Source: Leclercia sp. 29361 (GTDB lineage Bacteria > Pseudomonadota > Gammaproteobacteria > Enterobacterales > Enterobacteriaceae). Taken from it: 64,000 bases of DNA. Below, piece by piece: positions 45,533 through 61,193 of this stretch. Positions within the stretch are counted from its first letter, which is position 1, and every line of letters begins with the position of its first letter. Under the pieces are notes generated by a model. That model did not search any database, was not told the DNA's origin, and was given only the letters and a program-made list of their open reading frames with translations. Location: contig NZ_CP049786.1 in NCBI RefSeq assembly GCF_011290365.1, positions 4,650,001 to 4,714,000 on the forward strand, given 5' to 3'. The position numbers and the translations under genes were made by a program.

Positions 45533-46311
45533 AATTCGACGCCAAACAGACGACGCACGTTGTCATCCGTCTGCGCTGCCAGCCACTGCGCCTCTTCGCC
45601 GCGCCAGTGGGCGACCCGCTCAATAATATGACCCAGATGCGCCGGTTCATTGCGTCGCGATGCCGGTTTTGGACGGAGATCGCGCGGCAGCAGATAAGGT
45701 GCATCGGTCTCCACTAGCAGTCGATCGGCAGGAATAACCGGCAGCAGCTCGCGCAGTTCCAGCCCACGTCGTTCATCGCAGACCCAGCCGGTGATCCCCA
45801 GATACAAACCACGATCCAGACAGGCTATTGCCTCCTGCCGCGTGCCGGTAAAACAGTGCAGCACCGCGCCAGGGAGTTTATCCAGCCAGGGTTCCAGCAA
45901 TGCCAGAAACCGTTCGTGAGCATCACGGCAGTGCATAAATACCGGCATGCCCAGCTCCGCCGCTAACGCCAGTTGGGCGCTAAAGGCATATTCCTGTTCG
46001 GCGGGGGTGGAGAAGTTGCGATTAAAGTCGAGACCACACTCGCCGATCGCTACCACTTCAGGGGAGGCGGCTAAGGCCCGGAGCGTGTCGGCACTCTGCG
46101 CCGTCCACTGGCTGCTGTCGTGCGGATGGACGCCCGCCGTTGACCAACAGCGGTCATAGCGCTGCGCCAGCTGCCGCGCCTGCTCGCTTTCGTGCAGGTT
46201 GGTGCCCGTCAGCAGTAAGCCGTTAACCCCGGCGGCGACGGCTCTGGCCACCACCTCGTCACGATCCTGGGCAAACTGCGGGCTGGTCAGGTTCAGACCG
46301 ATATCAAACAT
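45529..46311 (-). CDS. tatD: 3'-5' ssDNA/RNA exonuclease TatD
   Basis: Metal-dependent nuclease of the amidohydrolase fold, not needed for twin-arginine export despite the name. 260 aa when started at the ATG at 46311 ([13 protein letters not shown]), matching E. coli. Metal ligands: Glu in [11 protein letters not shown], His in [13 protein letters not shown], His in [10 protein letters not shown] and Asp in [10 protein letters not shown]. Follows tatC with a hairpin between them. Confidence 0.95.
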   Translation of the reverse strand: MFDIGLNLTSPQFAQDRDEVVARAVAAGVNGLLLTGTNLHESEQARQLAQRYDRCWSTAGVHPHDSSQWTAQSADTLRALAASPEVVAIGECGLDFNRNFSTPAEQEYAFSAQLALAAELGMPVFMHCRDAHERFLALLEPWLDKLPGAVLHCFTGTRQEAIACLDRGLYLGITGWVCDERRGLELRELLPVIPADRLLVETDAPYLLPRDLRPKPASRRNEPAHLGHIIERVAHWRGEEAQWLAAQTDDNVRRLFGVEF

Positions 46312-46328
46312 ACTGGCTCCCATATGAC

Positions 46329-46348
46329 AACCGCCCTGGCGGGCGGTT
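46329..46348 (-). terminator. Hairpin between tatC and tatD
   Basis: AACCGCC, short loop, GGGCGGTT. No good T run on the minus strand, so it more likely attenuates or processes the message than terminates it. Confidence 0.4.
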
Positions 46349-46352
46349 GGGG

Positions 46353-47114
46353 TTACTCTTCTGTCCCTTCGGACTCTTCGTCGTGATCTTCACGTCGCTT
46401 GCCGGTATAGAAGCGCGCGAAGAAGACGCCGACTTCAAACAGGCAATACATCGGGATCGCCAGCAGGGTTTGCGAGAAGACATCCGGCGGTGTTAACAGC
46501 ATGCCCACCACAAACGCGCCCACCAGAATGTATGGCCGTTTTTTGCGTAATTCCTCCGGGGTGGTGATCCCCATCCAGCAGAGCAGCACGATGGCAACCG
46601 GTACCTCAAATGCCACGCCGAAGGCCATAAACAGCGCCATCACGAAGCTCAGATAACTGGCAATATCGGTGGAAACCTGGACCCCTACCGGCGCGGTATT
46701 TGCCAGGAAGCCAAAGGCCAGCGGGAAGACCACAAAGTAGGCAAAGGCCATACCGATATAAAACAGCAGCGAGCTGGACACCAGCAGCGGGATCACCAGG
46801 CGGCGTTCATGCTTATACAGCGCGGGGGCAATAAAGGCCCAGACCTGGTAGAGGATCACCGGCGCTGAGGCAATCAGCGAGACCCAGAAAGTCAGCTTGA
46901 TCGGCGTAAAGAAGGGCGATGCCACGTCGGTGGCGATCATGGTTGCCCCGAGCGGCATCTGTTTAATCAGGGGGGCAGAGACCACCTGATAGATGTCGTT
47001 GGCAAAATAGACCAGGCATAAAAAAATGAGCAAAACCGCAATAATGCAGTTCAGCAGGCGTTTACGCAGCTCGATCAGGTGCGTAATCAGCGGTTGAGTT
47101 TCATCTACTGCCAT
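46353..47114 (-). CDS. tatC: Sec-independent translocase subunit TatC
   Basis: Multi-spanning receptor that recognises twin-arginine signal peptides together with TatB. 253 aa, six membrane helices; conserved [12 protein letters not shown] at the cytosolic N-terminus, the Pro-rich first loop ([10 protein letters not shown]), and Glu in [12 protein letters not shown]. Charged C-terminal tail. Three bases downstream of tatB. Confidence 0.97.
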   Translation of the reverse strand: MAVDETQPLITHLIELRKRLLNCIIAVLLIFLCLVYFANDIYQVVSAPLIKQMPLGATMIATDVASPFFTPIKLTFWVSLIASAPVILYQVWAFIAPALYKHERRLVIPLLVSSSLLFYIGMAFAYFVVFPLAFGFLANTAPVGVQVSTDIASYLSFVMALFMAFGVAFEVPVAIVLLCWMGITTPEELRKKRPYILVGAFVVGMLLTPPDVFSQTLLAIPMYCLFEVGVFFARFYTGKRREDHDEESEGTEE

Positions 47115-47116
47115 GT

Positions 47117-47629
47117 TTACGCTTTATCACTCGACGAGGGGGACGCGGCAGCCGCAGGTGCAGGCTTTTTCGTCGTTTCTTGTTTGGGGATCACCGGCTC
47201 GGCTGGCGCCTGTTCGGGCGCGGTAGCCTGATGCTCAGCAGTGGCAGGCGTCACGCCTTCATGCTGCGCTTCGTTATCTTTTACCAGCGGGTTGCGAATG
47301 GTATTGGCTTCGTCGCTCGCTTTTTCCGGATCGTTGACGCTGTAGGAGCGCTTCATGGATTCCGCCGCTTCACGCAGTTCGTCCATCGAGGCTTTCAGTT
47401 CCGGCGTCAGGTTATCCAGGCTCGCCTTTTCAACTTTTTTCAGGCTGTCCTGAAACTCCTGCAGCTTAAGCTCTTGCGCCAGCTCATTTTGCACCGTTGT
47501 CGCCAGCGATCGTAGCGCACGCACCCAGCCTGCAACCGTTTTTACCGCCACAGGCAGACGTTGTGGCCCCAGGACAATGAGGCCAATTACGAAGACCAGC
47601 AGCAGTTCACTAAAACCGATATCGAACAC
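47117..47629 (-). CDS. tatB: Sec-independent translocase subunit TatB
   Basis: 170 aa. One N-terminal helix starting [20 protein letters not shown] with the conserved Glu8, a GPQRLP hinge, amphipathic helix, then a long Ala/Pro/Glu-rich unstructured tail. Partners TatC in the signal receptor complex. The tail is variable compared with E. coli. Confidence 0.96.
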   Translation of the reverse strand: MFDIGFSELLLVFVIGLIVLGPQRLPVAVKTVAGWVRALRSLATTVQNELAQELKLQEFQDSLKKVEKASLDNLTPELKASMDELREAAESMKRSYSVNDPEKASDEANTIRNPLVKDNEAQHEGVTPATAEHQATAPEQAPAEPVIPKQETTKKPAPAAAASPSSSDKA

Positions 47630-47632
47630 GAA

Positions 47633-47887
47633 TTACACCTGCTCGTTATCGTGGCGTTTAGCATTTTCCTTTTTGGCGTCGTCTTGTTTATCAGCGATGG
47701 ATTTAGCAGTGAAATCCGCATCCTGGCTGGATTTGTCCTGCTTCTCGTCATCATCTTTGATCGCTTTCTTGAAGCCTTTGATGGACGCACCGAGATCGGA
47801 ACCGATAGAACCGAGTTTTTTGGTACCGAACAGCAGCACGACGATGACGGCAATGATCAACAATTGCCAGATACTGATACCACCCAT
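47633..47887 (-). CDS. tatA: Sec-independent translocase subunit TatA
   Basis: 84 aa (E. coli 89) pore-forming subunit: start [20 protein letters not shown], hinge [14 protein letters not shown], amphipathic helix and acidic tail. First gene of the tatABC operon, four bases before tatB. All recognised Tat residues, including FG and the LGS turn, are present. Confidence 0.97.
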   Translation of the reverse strand: MGGISIWQLLIIAVIVVLLFGTKKLGSIGSDLGASIKGFKKAIKDDDEKQDKSSQDADFTAKSIADKQDDAKKENAKRHDNEQV

Positions 47888-47921
47888 ACATCTTCCCCAG
47901 TTAGCGATGATTAATTAAACA

Positions 47922-47945
47922 GGCCGCATTATACGTTATGCGGCC
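47922..47945. terminator. Hairpin between ubiB and tatA
   Basis: GGCCGCAT, eight-base loop, ATGCGGCC; on the minus strand followed by TGTTTAATTAA. Plausible partial terminator separating ubiB from tatABC. Confidence 0.55.
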
Positions 47946-47963
47946 CTGCTAGTGCGACGCAAT

Positions 47964-50206
<2,243 letters not shown>

Positions 50207-50219
50207 TCGCCACCTCCAC

Positions 50220-50975
50220 TCAGAACTTATAACCGCGATGCAGCGCGACAACGCCTGCCGTCATGTTGAAGTAGTCAACATTGTCAAAGCCTGCATCCTG
50301 CATCATCGCTTTTAAGGTGTCCTGATTCGGGTGCATACGGATCGATTCGGCCAGGTAGCGATAGCTGTCAGCGTCGTTGGCAACCATCTCGCCAATGCGT
50401 GGCAGAATGTGGAATGAATAGGCGTCGTAAGCTTTGCTCAGCGGCTCAATAATCGGTTTGGAGAACTCCAGCACCAGCAGACGTCCACCCGGTTTCAGCA
50501 CACGGTACATGGAACGCAGCGCTTTCTCTTTGTCGGTGACGTTACGCAGACCGAAAGAGATGGTGATGCAGTCAAAAGTGTTATCCGGGAAAGGCAGCGC
50601 TTCAGCGTTCGCCTGGACATATTCAACGTTGCCGACCACGCCAATATTGCGCAGTTTTTCACGCCCCATTTTCAGCATGGAGTCGTTGATATCAGCCAGC
50701 ACAACGCGGCCCGTTTCGCCCACCAGACGCGAGAATTTCGCTGTCAGGTCGCCGGTACCGCCAGCCAGATCCAGCACGGTTTGTCCACGACGTACGCCGC
50801 TACAATCAATAGTGAAGCGCTTCCACAAGCGATGAATGCCGAATGACATCAGGTCATTCATTACATCGTACTTCGCCGCCACGGAATGGAATACGTGGGC
50901 CACCATGTCAGCTTTCTGCGCTTTAGCGACAGTCTGAAAGCCAAAGTGCGTTGTGTCTTGTGAATCTTCAACCAT
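50220..50975 (-). CDS. ubiE: Demethylmenaquinone/ubiquinone C-methyltransferase UbiE
   Basis: SAM-dependent methyltransferase shared by ubiquinone and menaquinone synthesis. 251 aa. Motif [17 protein letters not shown] near 67, family signatures [18 protein letters not shown] and [17 protein letters not shown]. First gene of ubiE-ubiJ-ubiB. All landmarks match E. coli, including length. Confidence 0.97.
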   Translation of the reverse strand: MVEDSQDTTHFGFQTVAKAQKADMVAHVFHSVAAKYDVMNDLMSFGIHRLWKRFTIDCSGVRRGQTVLDLAGGTGDLTAKFSRLVGETGRVVLADINDSMLKMGREKLRNIGVVGNVEYVQANAEALPFPDNTFDCITISFGLRNVTDKEKALRSMYRVLKPGGRLLVLEFSKPIIEPLSKAYDAYSFHILPRIGEMVANDADSYRYLAESIRMHPNQDTLKAMMQDAGFDNVDYFNMTAGVVALHRGYKF

Positions 50976-51041
50976 CTCAGAGCCTGCTTATCAGTCAAAT
51001 GTTTGAGAAGTGTAACAGATTGGGCGCATTTGCCCTACGAT

Positions 51042-52490
51042 TCAACCACCCCGGGAATAACGCTCCAGGGGGTCTGCCGACGCCTGGGCGCCTGCTAAGG
51101 TATTGTTTGTATTTTGAACGGGAGCATCACTGCGCAGCCGATATTCTTCATCTTGCGAGGTAGCCTGCTCGACCAATTCCGGATTAATCTCGCGTTTTAC
51201 TTCCACGCCAAGGTCGCGGAACGATTCGGCCTGAGCCAGCAGGTTGCCGCGCCCGGAGGCCAGCTTTTTCATCGCCTGGCGGTAGTTATCCTGGGCGCGA
51301 TCCAGGCTCTGCCCGACCGAGGTCATATCATCGACGAACAGGCGCATTTTGTCGTACAGGCGGCTGGCGCGATCGGCAATCTGCTGGGCATTACGGCTCT
51401 GATGCTCGTAGCGCCACAGATTCGCAATGGTGCGTAGCGCCACCAGCAGCGTGGTAGGGCTGACCAGCATAATGTTGTTTTTCAGCGCCTCGGAGATCAG
51501 CTCCGGCTGGCGATCCAGCGCCAGTAAGAAGGCCGGCTCAACCGGGATAAACATTAGCACATAGTCAAGCGAACGCAGGCCCGGCAGCTGCTGGTAATCC
51601 TTACGCCCCAGCAGACGAATATGGTTACGCACCGAGGCGATATGCTCCTGCAACGCCGCCTCGCGGGTGTAGTCGTCTTCGGCATTGAAGTAGCGCTCAT
51701 AGGCCACGAGGGTCATTTTGGCGTCGATAACCACGTCCTTCTCCTGCGGAAGACGGACAATGACGTCAGGCTGCATTCGCGCGCGGTTTTCGGTTTCAAT
51801 GCTGACCTGGGTTTGATATTCGTGACCCTCGCGCAGGCCAGAGGCCTCCAGCACGCGGGTCAAAACCACCTCTCCCCAGTTGCCCTGGGTTTTATTGTCC
51901 CCTTTCAGCGCCCGGGTGAGGTTGATCGCCTCCTGTGCCATCTGGGCATTCAGCTGCTGGAGGTTACGGATTTCATGGGCCAGCGTATGGCGCTCCCGCG
52001 CCTCCTGACCAAAGCTGTCCTGCACCTGGCGACGAAAGCCGTCCAGCTGTTCGCGCAGGGGCGACAGCAGGCCGCTCAGGCTCTGGCGGTTTTGTTCATC
52101 GACGCGGCGGTTGCTCTGCTCAAAGATGCGGTTGGCGAGGTTTTCGAACTGCTCACTCAGGCGCTGTTCGCTGTTCATCATCTGGCGGATTTTGTCTTCC
52201 GCATGCAGCTGGGTGGATTCCAGCCGGGTGGTCACTTCGCGCAGGTCGGCTTCCAGCGAGGTGTTGATATCCCGCAGATTGCGCAGCTCGTTGTTGAGCA
52301 GCTCGCACTCGTCGCGCCAGTGCCCGCTCTGGACGATGTTCTGTCTTAATGCACTGAGATCGGCCACCATCTCTTCACGTTCGGCAAGCTGATCGGCCTT
52401 CTGCTGCGCATGCTGATAGCTGGCGAACAACCAGCCCACACCTACGCTGACCAGCGCAATAACGACATAAAAAAGGATGGAAATATCCAC
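51042..52490 (-). CDS. rmuC: DNA recombination protein RmuC
   Basis: 482 aa. N-terminal membrane helix (about 2-20), a long coiled coil (about 25-210) and the RmuC domain with PD-(D/E)xK nuclease-like residues (MQPDVIVRLPQEKDVVIDAKM). In E. coli its loss raises inversion between short inverted repeats; recent work links related proteins to phage defence. The start is a GTG at 52490 with AGGGGG upstream; the open frame to 52616 has no family resemblance and covers the udp terminator. Confidence 0.92.
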   Translation of the reverse strand: MDISILFYVVIALVSVGVGWLFASYQHAQQKADQLAEREEMVADLSALRQNIVQSGHWRDECELLNNELRNLRDINTSLEADLREVTTRLESTQLHAEDKIRQMMNSEQRLSEQFENLANRIFEQSNRRVDEQNRQSLSGLLSPLREQLDGFRRQVQDSFGQEARERHTLAHEIRNLQQLNAQMAQEAINLTRALKGDNKTQGNWGEVVLTRVLEASGLREGHEYQTQVSIETENRARMQPDVIVRLPQEKDVVIDAKMTLVAYERYFNAEDDYTREAALQEHIASVRNHIRLLGRKDYQQLPGLRSLDYVLMFIPVEPAFLLALDRQPELISEALKNNIMLVSPTTLLVALRTIANLWRYEHQSRNAQQIADRASRLYDKMRLFVDDMTSVGQSLDRAQDNYRQAMKKLASGRGNLLAQAESFRDLGVEVKREINPELVEQATSQDEEYRLRSDAPVQNTNNTLAGAQASADPLERYSRGG

Positions 52491-52582
52491 GACGCCCCCT
52501 GCATCAAGGTATGACCCGCACAAAATAGAATTGTGCTGTATAAACGTCCAGTTTGAAAAGGGTTTTCTGCGAGGCGCTACGC

Positions 52583-52611
52583 AAAGAAAAAGGCCGAACA
52601 GGTCGGCCTTT
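52583..52611 (-). terminator. Intrinsic terminator after udp
   Basis: Minus strand AAAGGCCGA, five-base loop, TCGGCCTTT followed by TTTCTTT; 19 bases after the udp stop. Confidence 0.9.
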
Positions 52612-52629
52612 GGCATAGAAAAGGGGAAA

Positions 52630-53391
52630 TTACAGCAGGCGGCGGGCCGCTTCTACCACGATTTTCACCGCGTGGCTTTCGGTCTGCTTCATGGTCTCGG
52701 CGTTCGGGATCTCTTGCTGGGTACGGTTAACGATCACACCCGCAACCATACCGGCACGCAGGCCCTGGCTTGCGCACATGGTCAGCAGCGTGGCGGATTC
52801 CATTTCATAGTTCATCACGCCCATAGACTGCCACTCTTCCATCGAGCCTTTGAAGCGGTTCACTACGCGACCAGAGAAGGTGTCGTAGCGCTCCTGGCCC
52901 GGGTAGAAGGTATCAGAGGAGGCGGTCACACCAACGTGAGTCGTCGCGCCAACGGATTTCGCGGCTTCCACCAGCGCGGTGGTGCATTCGAAATCGGCTA
53001 CTGCCGGGAACTCCATTGGGGCAAAGTGCAGGCTCGCGCCGTCCAGACGAACGGACGCGGTGGTGACCAGCACGTCGCCAACGTTGATGTGCGGCTGGAT
53101 TGCACCGGTAGTCCCGATACGCAGGAAAGTACGGATGCCCAGCTGCGCCAGCTCTTCAACGGCAATCGAGGTAGACGGGCCACCGATACCGGTAGAGCAG
53201 ACGATCACCGCTTTGCCATCCAGCTCTGCCCGCCAGGTCGTGAATTCGCGATGGGCTGCCAGCTTAACCGGCTTATCCATCAGCGCGGCGATCTTTTCCA
53301 CACGCTCAGGGTCGCCAGGGACGATAGCGAGCGTAGCCCCTTGTAAATCGTTTTTAGTGAGGCCGAGATGAAAAACATCAGACTTAGACAT
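52630..53391 (-). CDS. udp: Uridine phosphorylase Udp
   Basis: Splits uridine with phosphate into uracil and ribose-1-phosphate. 253 aa, as in E. coli. Start [18 protein letters not shown], phosphate-binding [12 protein letters not shown] with Arg30, catalytic region [20 protein letters not shown], and nucleoside site [13 protein letters not shown]. Two CRP-like sites lie upstream, the pattern of the CytR/CRP-controlled udp promoter. Confidence 0.97.
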   Translation of the reverse strand: MSKSDVFHLGLTKNDLQGATLAIVPGDPERVEKIAALMDKPVKLAAHREFTTWRAELDGKAVIVCSTGIGGPSTSIAVEELAQLGIRTFLRIGTTGAIQPHINVGDVLVTTASVRLDGASLHFAPMEFPAVADFECTTALVEAAKSVGATTHVGVTASSDTFYPGQERYDTFSGRVVNRFKGSMEEWQSMGVMNYEMESATLLTMCASQGLRAGMVAGVIVNRTQQEIPNAETMKQTESHAVKIVVEAARRLL

Positions 53392-53463
53392 AGAAAACTC
53401 CTCTGTGGGTCAGTTTGTCAGCAGAAGCAAAGCGGTACTTTACCGAAGGAACCGGCTTGTTTT

Positions 53464-53479
53464 CGTGACGGGCATCACC
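53464..53479. promoter_or_regulatory. CRP-like site 1 of udp
   Basis: CGTGA-N6-TCACC, about 75 bases upstream of the udp start. Two mismatches to TGTGA-N6-TCACA. Confidence 0.6.
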
Positions 53480-53515
53480 ATGAATAAAATTGATTGCAGT
53501 TAATTACCATGAAAT

Positions 53516-53531
53516 AGTGATTAACATCACA
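53516..53531. promoter_or_regulatory. CRP-like site 2 of udp
   Basis: AGTGA-N6-TCACA, 52 bases beyond site 1 (five helical turns). The pair would allow CytR to bind between two CRP dimers, as known at E. coli udp. Confidence 0.7.
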
Positions 53532-53642
53532 TTAACGAGTTATATCGTTATCTGTTGCACAAAAGATAGCCTGTTTCGGGCACTGTGGATTGTTAACCTG
53601 CGGACTATATTTACTTTTGCGCTAATTGGTACGGAGAATGCC

Positions 53643-54449
53643 ATGACTGGAAAATCTGGATTTGCACCTGCTGCTGACCTGCAAGCCTCAACCGTTGTCA
53701 CTACCCCCGACGAAGCCATTACTGCCGGGGAGACCTCCATTCCGACCCAGGGCGATAACATGCCCGCCTGGCATGCCCGGCCCAAAAATGCGCAAGGGGC
53801 ATTGCCGATCGTCATTGTGATTCAGGAAATTTTCGGCGTGCATGAGCACATTCGCGATATCTGCCGCCGTCTGGCGCTGGAAGGCTATCTGGCCGTGGCA
53901 CCTGAGCTCTACTTCCGTCAGGGCGATCCGAACGATTACAACGATATTCCTACTCTGTTCAGCAATCTGGTGAGTAAAGTGCCGGACGCGCAGGTGCTGG
54001 CCGATCTCGACCACGTCGCCAACTGGGCGGCGCGTAATGGCGGCGATCCCCACCGTCTGCTGGCGACCGGCTTCTGCTGGGGCGGGCGTATCAGCTGGCT
54101 GTATGCCGCGCACAACCCGCAGCTGAAAGCCGCCGTGGCATGGTATGGCAAGCTGGTGGGTGAAAAGACGCTGAATTCACCGAAGCATCCGGTCGATATT
54201 GCGACCGATTTGAGCGCGCCGGTCCTGGGACTGTATGGCGCCGAGGATACCGGGATCCCGCTGGATACGGTAGAGACCATGCGCCATGCCCTACGCGCGG
54301 CAAACGCAACGGCAGAGATTGTGGTTTACCCGGGAGCCGGGCACGCCTTCAACGCCGATTATCGCCCGAGCTATCATGCGGAATCAGCCAAAGATGGCTG
54401 GCAGCGGATGCTGACGTGGTTCCAGCAGTACGGCGCTAAAAAAGGTTAA
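53643..54449 (+). CDS. ysgA: Dienelactone hydrolase-family protein YsgA
   Basis: 268 aa alpha/beta hydrolase. Cys nucleophile in TGFCWGGR, acid Asp in LYGAEDTGIP and His in GAGHAFNADYRPSYH form the Cys-Asp-His triad of the family. Natural substrate unknown. ATG at 53643 chosen over the in-frame extension to 53490; it starts where E. coli similarity starts (SGFAPAA). Divergent from udp, and convergent with nothing: the beta-glucoside operon begins 180 bases downstream. Confidence 0.9.
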   Translation: MTGKSGFAPAADLQASTVVTTPDEAITAGETSIPTQGDNMPAWHARPKNAQGALPIVIVIQEIFGVHEHIRDICRRLALEGYLAVAPELYFRQGDPNDYNDIPTLFSNLVSKVPDAQVLADLDHVANWAARNGGDPHRLLATGFCWGGRISWLYAAHNPQLKAAVAWYGKLVGEKTLNSPKHPVDIATDLSAPVLGLYGAEDTGIPLDTVETMRHALRAANATAEIVVYPGAGHAFNADYRPSYHAESAKDGWQRMLTWFQQYGAKKG

Positions 54450-54530
54450 GCGGCTCACATTTCGCTACGCAAAGTGACGTGACTGTTTGACTTTTAAACA
54501 CAATCTGGACGATATAAAACCCACAGGCGT

Positions 54531-54555
54531 GTAACTACGATCCGTAGGCAAGACC
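54531..54555 (+). promoter_or_regulatory. Ribonucleic antiterminator (RAT) for LicT/BglG protein
   Basis: The leader has GTAACTACG-ATC-CGTAGGCAAGACC, resembling the bgl RAT (GTTACTGC...GCAGGCAAAACC). Its last four bases are also the first of the terminator stem, so binding of the antiterminator would block the terminator hairpin. A possible promoter, TTGACT at 54487 and GATATA at 54511, precedes it. Confidence 0.85.
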
Positions 54556-54607
54556 TGAACCCCCTCTCCGTTTTCGAGCGGAGAGGGGGTTCAGGTCTTT
54601 TTTTTTT
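54552..54607 (+). terminator. Conditional terminator of the beta-glucoside operon
   Basis: A perfect 19-base-pair stem (arms 54552-54570 and 54579-54597), eight-base loop TTTTCGAG, then ten T. Sits between promoter and first gene and overlaps the RAT, the classic bgl-type switch. Confidence 0.95.
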
Positions 54608-54630
54608 GCTCTGGAAACAGGGACCAGAAC

Positions 54631-57905
<3,275 letters not shown>

Positions 57906-57928
57906 CCGGCCATGCCGCAGGAATAACC

Positions 57929-58765
57929 GTGATAACGATAAAAAAGTCGCTTAATAACAGCATGCTGCTGGTCGACAACGACCAGCGGGAGATGATTCTG
58001 TTCGGCAAGGGAATCGGCTTTGGCGCGAAACCCGGCACTCACATCGACCTGGCGCAGGTGGAGAAGGTCTTCTTGCCCCTGAGCGATCTCAAATCCCGCC
58101 ATTTTTTATCCCTGACGGACACTATTCCTGCGGCGTTCTTCGACATTAGCCATGAAATTCTTATCCTCGCGCGCAGTCTGTGCGGGGATAAGCTCAATTC
58201 CGTATTGCTCTTTACCCTTGCAGAACATCTGCACTTTGCAGTGGAGCGCAGCCGGAGCGGGCAGAAGATCCTTAATAAGCTGAGCTGGGAAGTGAAGCGC
58301 TACTACCCCCAGGAGTACAGCGTGGGGTTGCAGGCGCGCGCCCAGGTCAATGAGAAGTTTGACGTCGAGCTACCTGAAGACGAGGCGGTAAATATCGCCT
58401 TTCATCTGATCAACGCCAGCAGCCAGGAGGACGACAGCACCGCCCACCAGCAGGTTGAACTGGTCAACCGCATCGCCGATATCGTGCGCTACAAGCTGGG
58501 CAAGACCATCGATACGCAGTCGGTGAACTACATGCGCTTTATCACCCATCTGCGTTATTTTGCCGAGCGGGTACTGGCCGGGAAAATCGCCCTCAGTGAG
58601 ACCGAAGATTTTTATCAGGAGCTGATGCGCCACCGCCCGGACGCAATGACCGTCTCCTGGGCGATCCGCGACTACGTGCAGGATAAATATCAGCTCACCC
58701 TACCGAAGGATGAGCTGACGTGGTTGAGCATTCATATTAGTCGATTGATGGACGGGCAGGCGTAA
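57929..58765 (+). CDS. licT: LicT/BglG-family transcriptional antiterminator
   Basis: 278 aa RNA-binding antiterminator. N-terminal co-antiterminator domain (VITIKKSLNNSMLLVDNDQ, GKGIGFG) binds the RAT as a dimer; two PRD domains follow with regulatory histidines (AEHLHFAVERS in PRD1; RFITHLRYFAER and IHISRLM in PRD2), phosphorylated by HPr and EIIB. Start is a GTG at 57929 with CAGGA seven bases upstream; upstream codons to 57860 overlap the glucosidase gene and lack similarity. Gene order permease-glucosidase-antiterminator differs from E. coli bglGFB. Confidence 0.93.
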   Translation: MITIKKSLNNSMLLVDNDQREMILFGKGIGFGAKPGTHIDLAQVEKVFLPLSDLKSRHFLSLTDTIPAAFFDISHEILILARSLCGDKLNSVLLFTLAEHLHFAVERSRSGQKILNKLSWEVKRYYPQEYSVGLQARAQVNEKFDVELPEDEAVNIAFHLINASSQEDDSTAHQQVELVNRIADIVRYKLGKTIDTQSVNYMRFITHLRYFAERVLAGKIALSETEDFYQELMRHRPDAMTVSWAIRDYVQDKYQLTLPKDELTWLSIHISRLMDGQA

Positions 58766-58768
58766 ATT

Positions 58769-58795
58769 GCCCGGTGGCGCTAACGCTTACCGGGC
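58769..58795. repeat. REP-type palindrome between licT and metE
   Basis: GCCCGGTGGCGCTAACGC followed by TTACCGGGC, the same repeat family as at 17408. Lies between two convergent genes, 3 bases after licT. Confidence 0.7.
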
Positions 58796-58813
58796 CTACG
58801 TTTCGAGTAACAA

Positions 58814-61075
58814 TCAACCCTGTCGCAAATTCTGCGCCGCCTTCACCATATTCGCCAACGCGGCGCGGGTCTCCGGCCAGCCGCGGGTTTTGAGACCGCA
58901 GTCCGGGTTCACCCACAGGCGTTCTGCCGGGATACGCTGGGCCGCTTTTTGCAGCAGAGCTTCAATCCACTCCACGCTCGGGACGTTCGGGGAGTGAATG
59001 TCGTACACCCCCGGCCCGATTTCGTTCGGGTAGTCGAACTCTTCAAACGACTCCAGCAGTTCCATGTCGGAACGTGACGTCTCGATGGTGATCACATCGG
59101 CATCCAGCGCCGCGATGGAATCCATAATGTCGTTAAACTCGCAGTAACACATATGGGTGTGGATCTGGGTATCGTCCTTCGCCACAGCGGCGTTGATACG
59201 GAAAGCTTCCACGCCCCAGGCAAGATACGCATCCCAGTCGCTGCGACGCAGGGGTAGGCCCTCACGCAGGGCTGGTTCGTCGATCTGGATGATGCCAATG
59301 CCCGCCGCTTCCAGATCCGCCACTTCATCCCGCAGCGCCAGGGCAATCTGCTTCGCAATGGTTTCACGGGTCAAGTCTTCACGCGGGAAGGACCAGCAGA
59401 GGATGGTCACCGGACCAGTCAGCATGCCTTTAACCGGCTTGTCAGTCAGGGACTGGGCGTACTTCGCCCACTCCACGGTGATCGGTTCCGGACGGCTGAC
59501 GTCACCGATCACTACCGGCGGCTTCACGCAGCGGGAGCCGTAGCTCTGCACCCAGCCGTTCTGGGTAAAGACGAACCCGTCCAGGTGCTCGCCGAAGTAC
59601 TCCACCATGTCGTTACGCTCGGCTTCACCGTGGACCAGCACGTCGAGACCTAAACGCTCCTGCTCCACAATCGCCTGTTTGATATGTTCGGCGATGCCGG
59701 TGCGGTAGTTATTTGCGTCCAGGTTGCCCTTTTTGAAGTCCAGACGCAGGCCGCGGATCTCGGTAGTCTGCGGGAAAGAGCCGATCGTGGTGGTCGGCCA
59801 GGCAGGCAGGTTAAAACGCGCACGCTGGGCTTCGGCCCGAACCTCATAGGCGCTTTGACGCTGGCTGTCCCGGGCGGTAATAGCCGCCAGACGTTTTTCC
59901 ACCGCCGGGTTGTGGACGCGGGCCGAGTGACGACGGGCCTGGATCGGGGCACTCCATTCGGTAATCGCCGCCGTGTCGCCACTATTCAGCGCATCGCGCA
60001 GTAGGGCCAGCTCTTCACATTTTTGCAGGGCAAAGGCAAACCAGCTCTTCACTTCCGCATCCAACCGGGTTTCGACGCTCAGGTCGATGGGGCTGTGCAG
60101 CAGGGAGCAGGATGAGGCCACCCACAGCTCGCGTTTTCCGACAATGTTTTTGATCTGTCCATATTTCTCAGTGAGATCGGCGCGCCAGACGTTACGCCCG
60201 TTCACCAGCCCGGCAGAGAGCAGCCAGTCGGACGGCAGGCGTTTGTGCAGTTCCGCCACCTCATCGTTGCCGTGGACCAGGTCCACGTGCAGGCCCTGCA
60301 CCGGCAGCGCGGTGATGGTGTCGAGGTTCGGCGTGACGCCTTCAAAATAGGTGGTCAGCAGCAGCTTCACCTGGCCCGCGAGGGCGTCATACGCCGGTTT
60401 GAAAGCCTCCAGCCACGCCTGGGGCAGCTCCAGCACCAGCGCTGGTTCGTCGATCTGCACCCACTCAACGCCGCGTTTTGCCAGCTCGCCCAGCACCTGC
60501 TGGTACACCGGCAGGATCTCATTCAGCAGGCTCAGGCGGTCAAACTGCTCGCCCTTCACTTTGCCCAGCCACAGATACGTCACCGGGCCCAGCAGGACAG
60601 GTTTGATCGGGTGGCCCAGCGCCTGCGCTTCGTCCACCTCATCCAGCAGCTGGGTCCAGGTCAGTTTGAACTGCTGGCCTTTGACGAACTCCGGCACCAT
60701 GTAGTGATAGTTAGTGTTAAACCATTTGGTCATTTCCGCTGCCGCCGCGGGCTCACCGGTTGGCGCACGGCCACGGCCAATGCGGAACAGGGTGTCGATA
60801 TCCACCGATCCATCGCTGTTCTGATGACGAGCCGGCACGTTGCCAAGCAGCAGGCTGGTGGTCAGAACATGGTCGTACCAGGCGAAATCGCCCACCGGGA
60901 GTAGATCCACACCTGCCTGCTTCTGCTGGTCCCAGTGACGAGCGCGCAGTTCGCGCCCCACCGCCAGCAGTTCGTCACGCGTGGCGTTGCCCGCCCAGTA
61001 GCTCTCTTGTGCTTTTTTCAGTTCGCGACGAAGGCCGACGCGTGGAAAACCGAGGGTGTGGTTGCGAATTGTCAT
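58814..61075 (-). CDS. metE: Cobalamin-independent methionine synthase MetE
   Basis: Transfers the methyl group of 5-methyltetrahydropteroyl-triglutamate to homocysteine. 753 aa, as in E. coli. Two (beta/alpha)8 barrels; zinc ligands His and Cys in [10 protein letters not shown] near 641-643, Glu near 665 and Cys in NPDCGLKTR near 726. N-terminus [20 protein letters not shown]. Divergent from metR; MetJ- and MetR-like sites lie in the gap. Confidence 0.98.
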   Translation of the reverse strand: MTIRNHTLGFPRVGLRRELKKAQESYWAGNATRDELLAVGRELRARHWDQQKQAGVDLLPVGDFAWYDHVLTTSLLLGNVPARHQNSDGSVDIDTLFRIGRGRAPTGEPAAAAEMTKWFNTNYHYMVPEFVKGQQFKLTWTQLLDEVDEAQALGHPIKPVLLGPVTYLWLGKVKGEQFDRLSLLNEILPVYQQVLGELAKRGVEWVQIDEPALVLELPQAWLEAFKPAYDALAGQVKLLLTTYFEGVTPNLDTITALPVQGLHVDLVHGNDEVAELHKRLPSDWLLSAGLVNGRNVWRADLTEKYGQIKNIVGKRELWVASSCSLLHSPIDLSVETRLDAEVKSWFAFALQKCEELALLRDALNSGDTAAITEWSAPIQARRHSARVHNPAVEKRLAAITARDSQRQSAYEVRAEAQRARFNLPAWPTTTIGSFPQTTEIRGLRLDFKKGNLDANNYRTGIAEHIKQAIVEQERLGLDVLVHGEAERNDMVEYFGEHLDGFVFTQNGWVQSYGSRCVKPPVVIGDVSRPEPITVEWAKYAQSLTDKPVKGMLTGPVTILCWSFPREDLTRETIAKQIALALRDEVADLEAAGIGIIQIDEPALREGLPLRRSDWDAYLAWGVEAFRINAAVAKDDTQIHTHMCYCEFNDIMDSIAALDADVITIETSRSDMELLESFEEFDYPNEIGPGVYDIHSPNVPSVEWIEALLQKAAQRIPAERLWVNPDCGLKTRGWPETRAALANMVKAAQNLRQG

Positions 61076-61105
61076 GATGTGCCCCTTATGGAATTTTCAG
61101 GATTT

Positions 61106-61121
61106 AGCCGTCCAGATGTTT
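61106..61121. promoter_or_regulatory. MetJ-box-like tandem in the metE-metR region
   Basis: AGCCGTCC plus AGATGTTT resemble two adjacent met boxes (AGACGTCT), five and three of eight positions or better matching. Located 30 bases upstream of metE and conserved in position with E. coli (memory). Confidence 0.5.
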
Positions 61122-61180
61122 ACACTTCCATATTGTAAAGGTACTGTATATTCCTCAAGCGCAAATTGCTCATGGCGAAG

Positions 61181-61193
61181 TGAAGGACTTTCA
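61181..61193. promoter_or_regulatory. MetR-like site at the metR start
   Basis: TGAAGGACTTTCA fits the MetR consensus TGAA-N5-TTCA exactly and ends on the metR start codon. It also contains the ribosome binding site AAGGA, so the match may be partly chance. Confidence 0.45.
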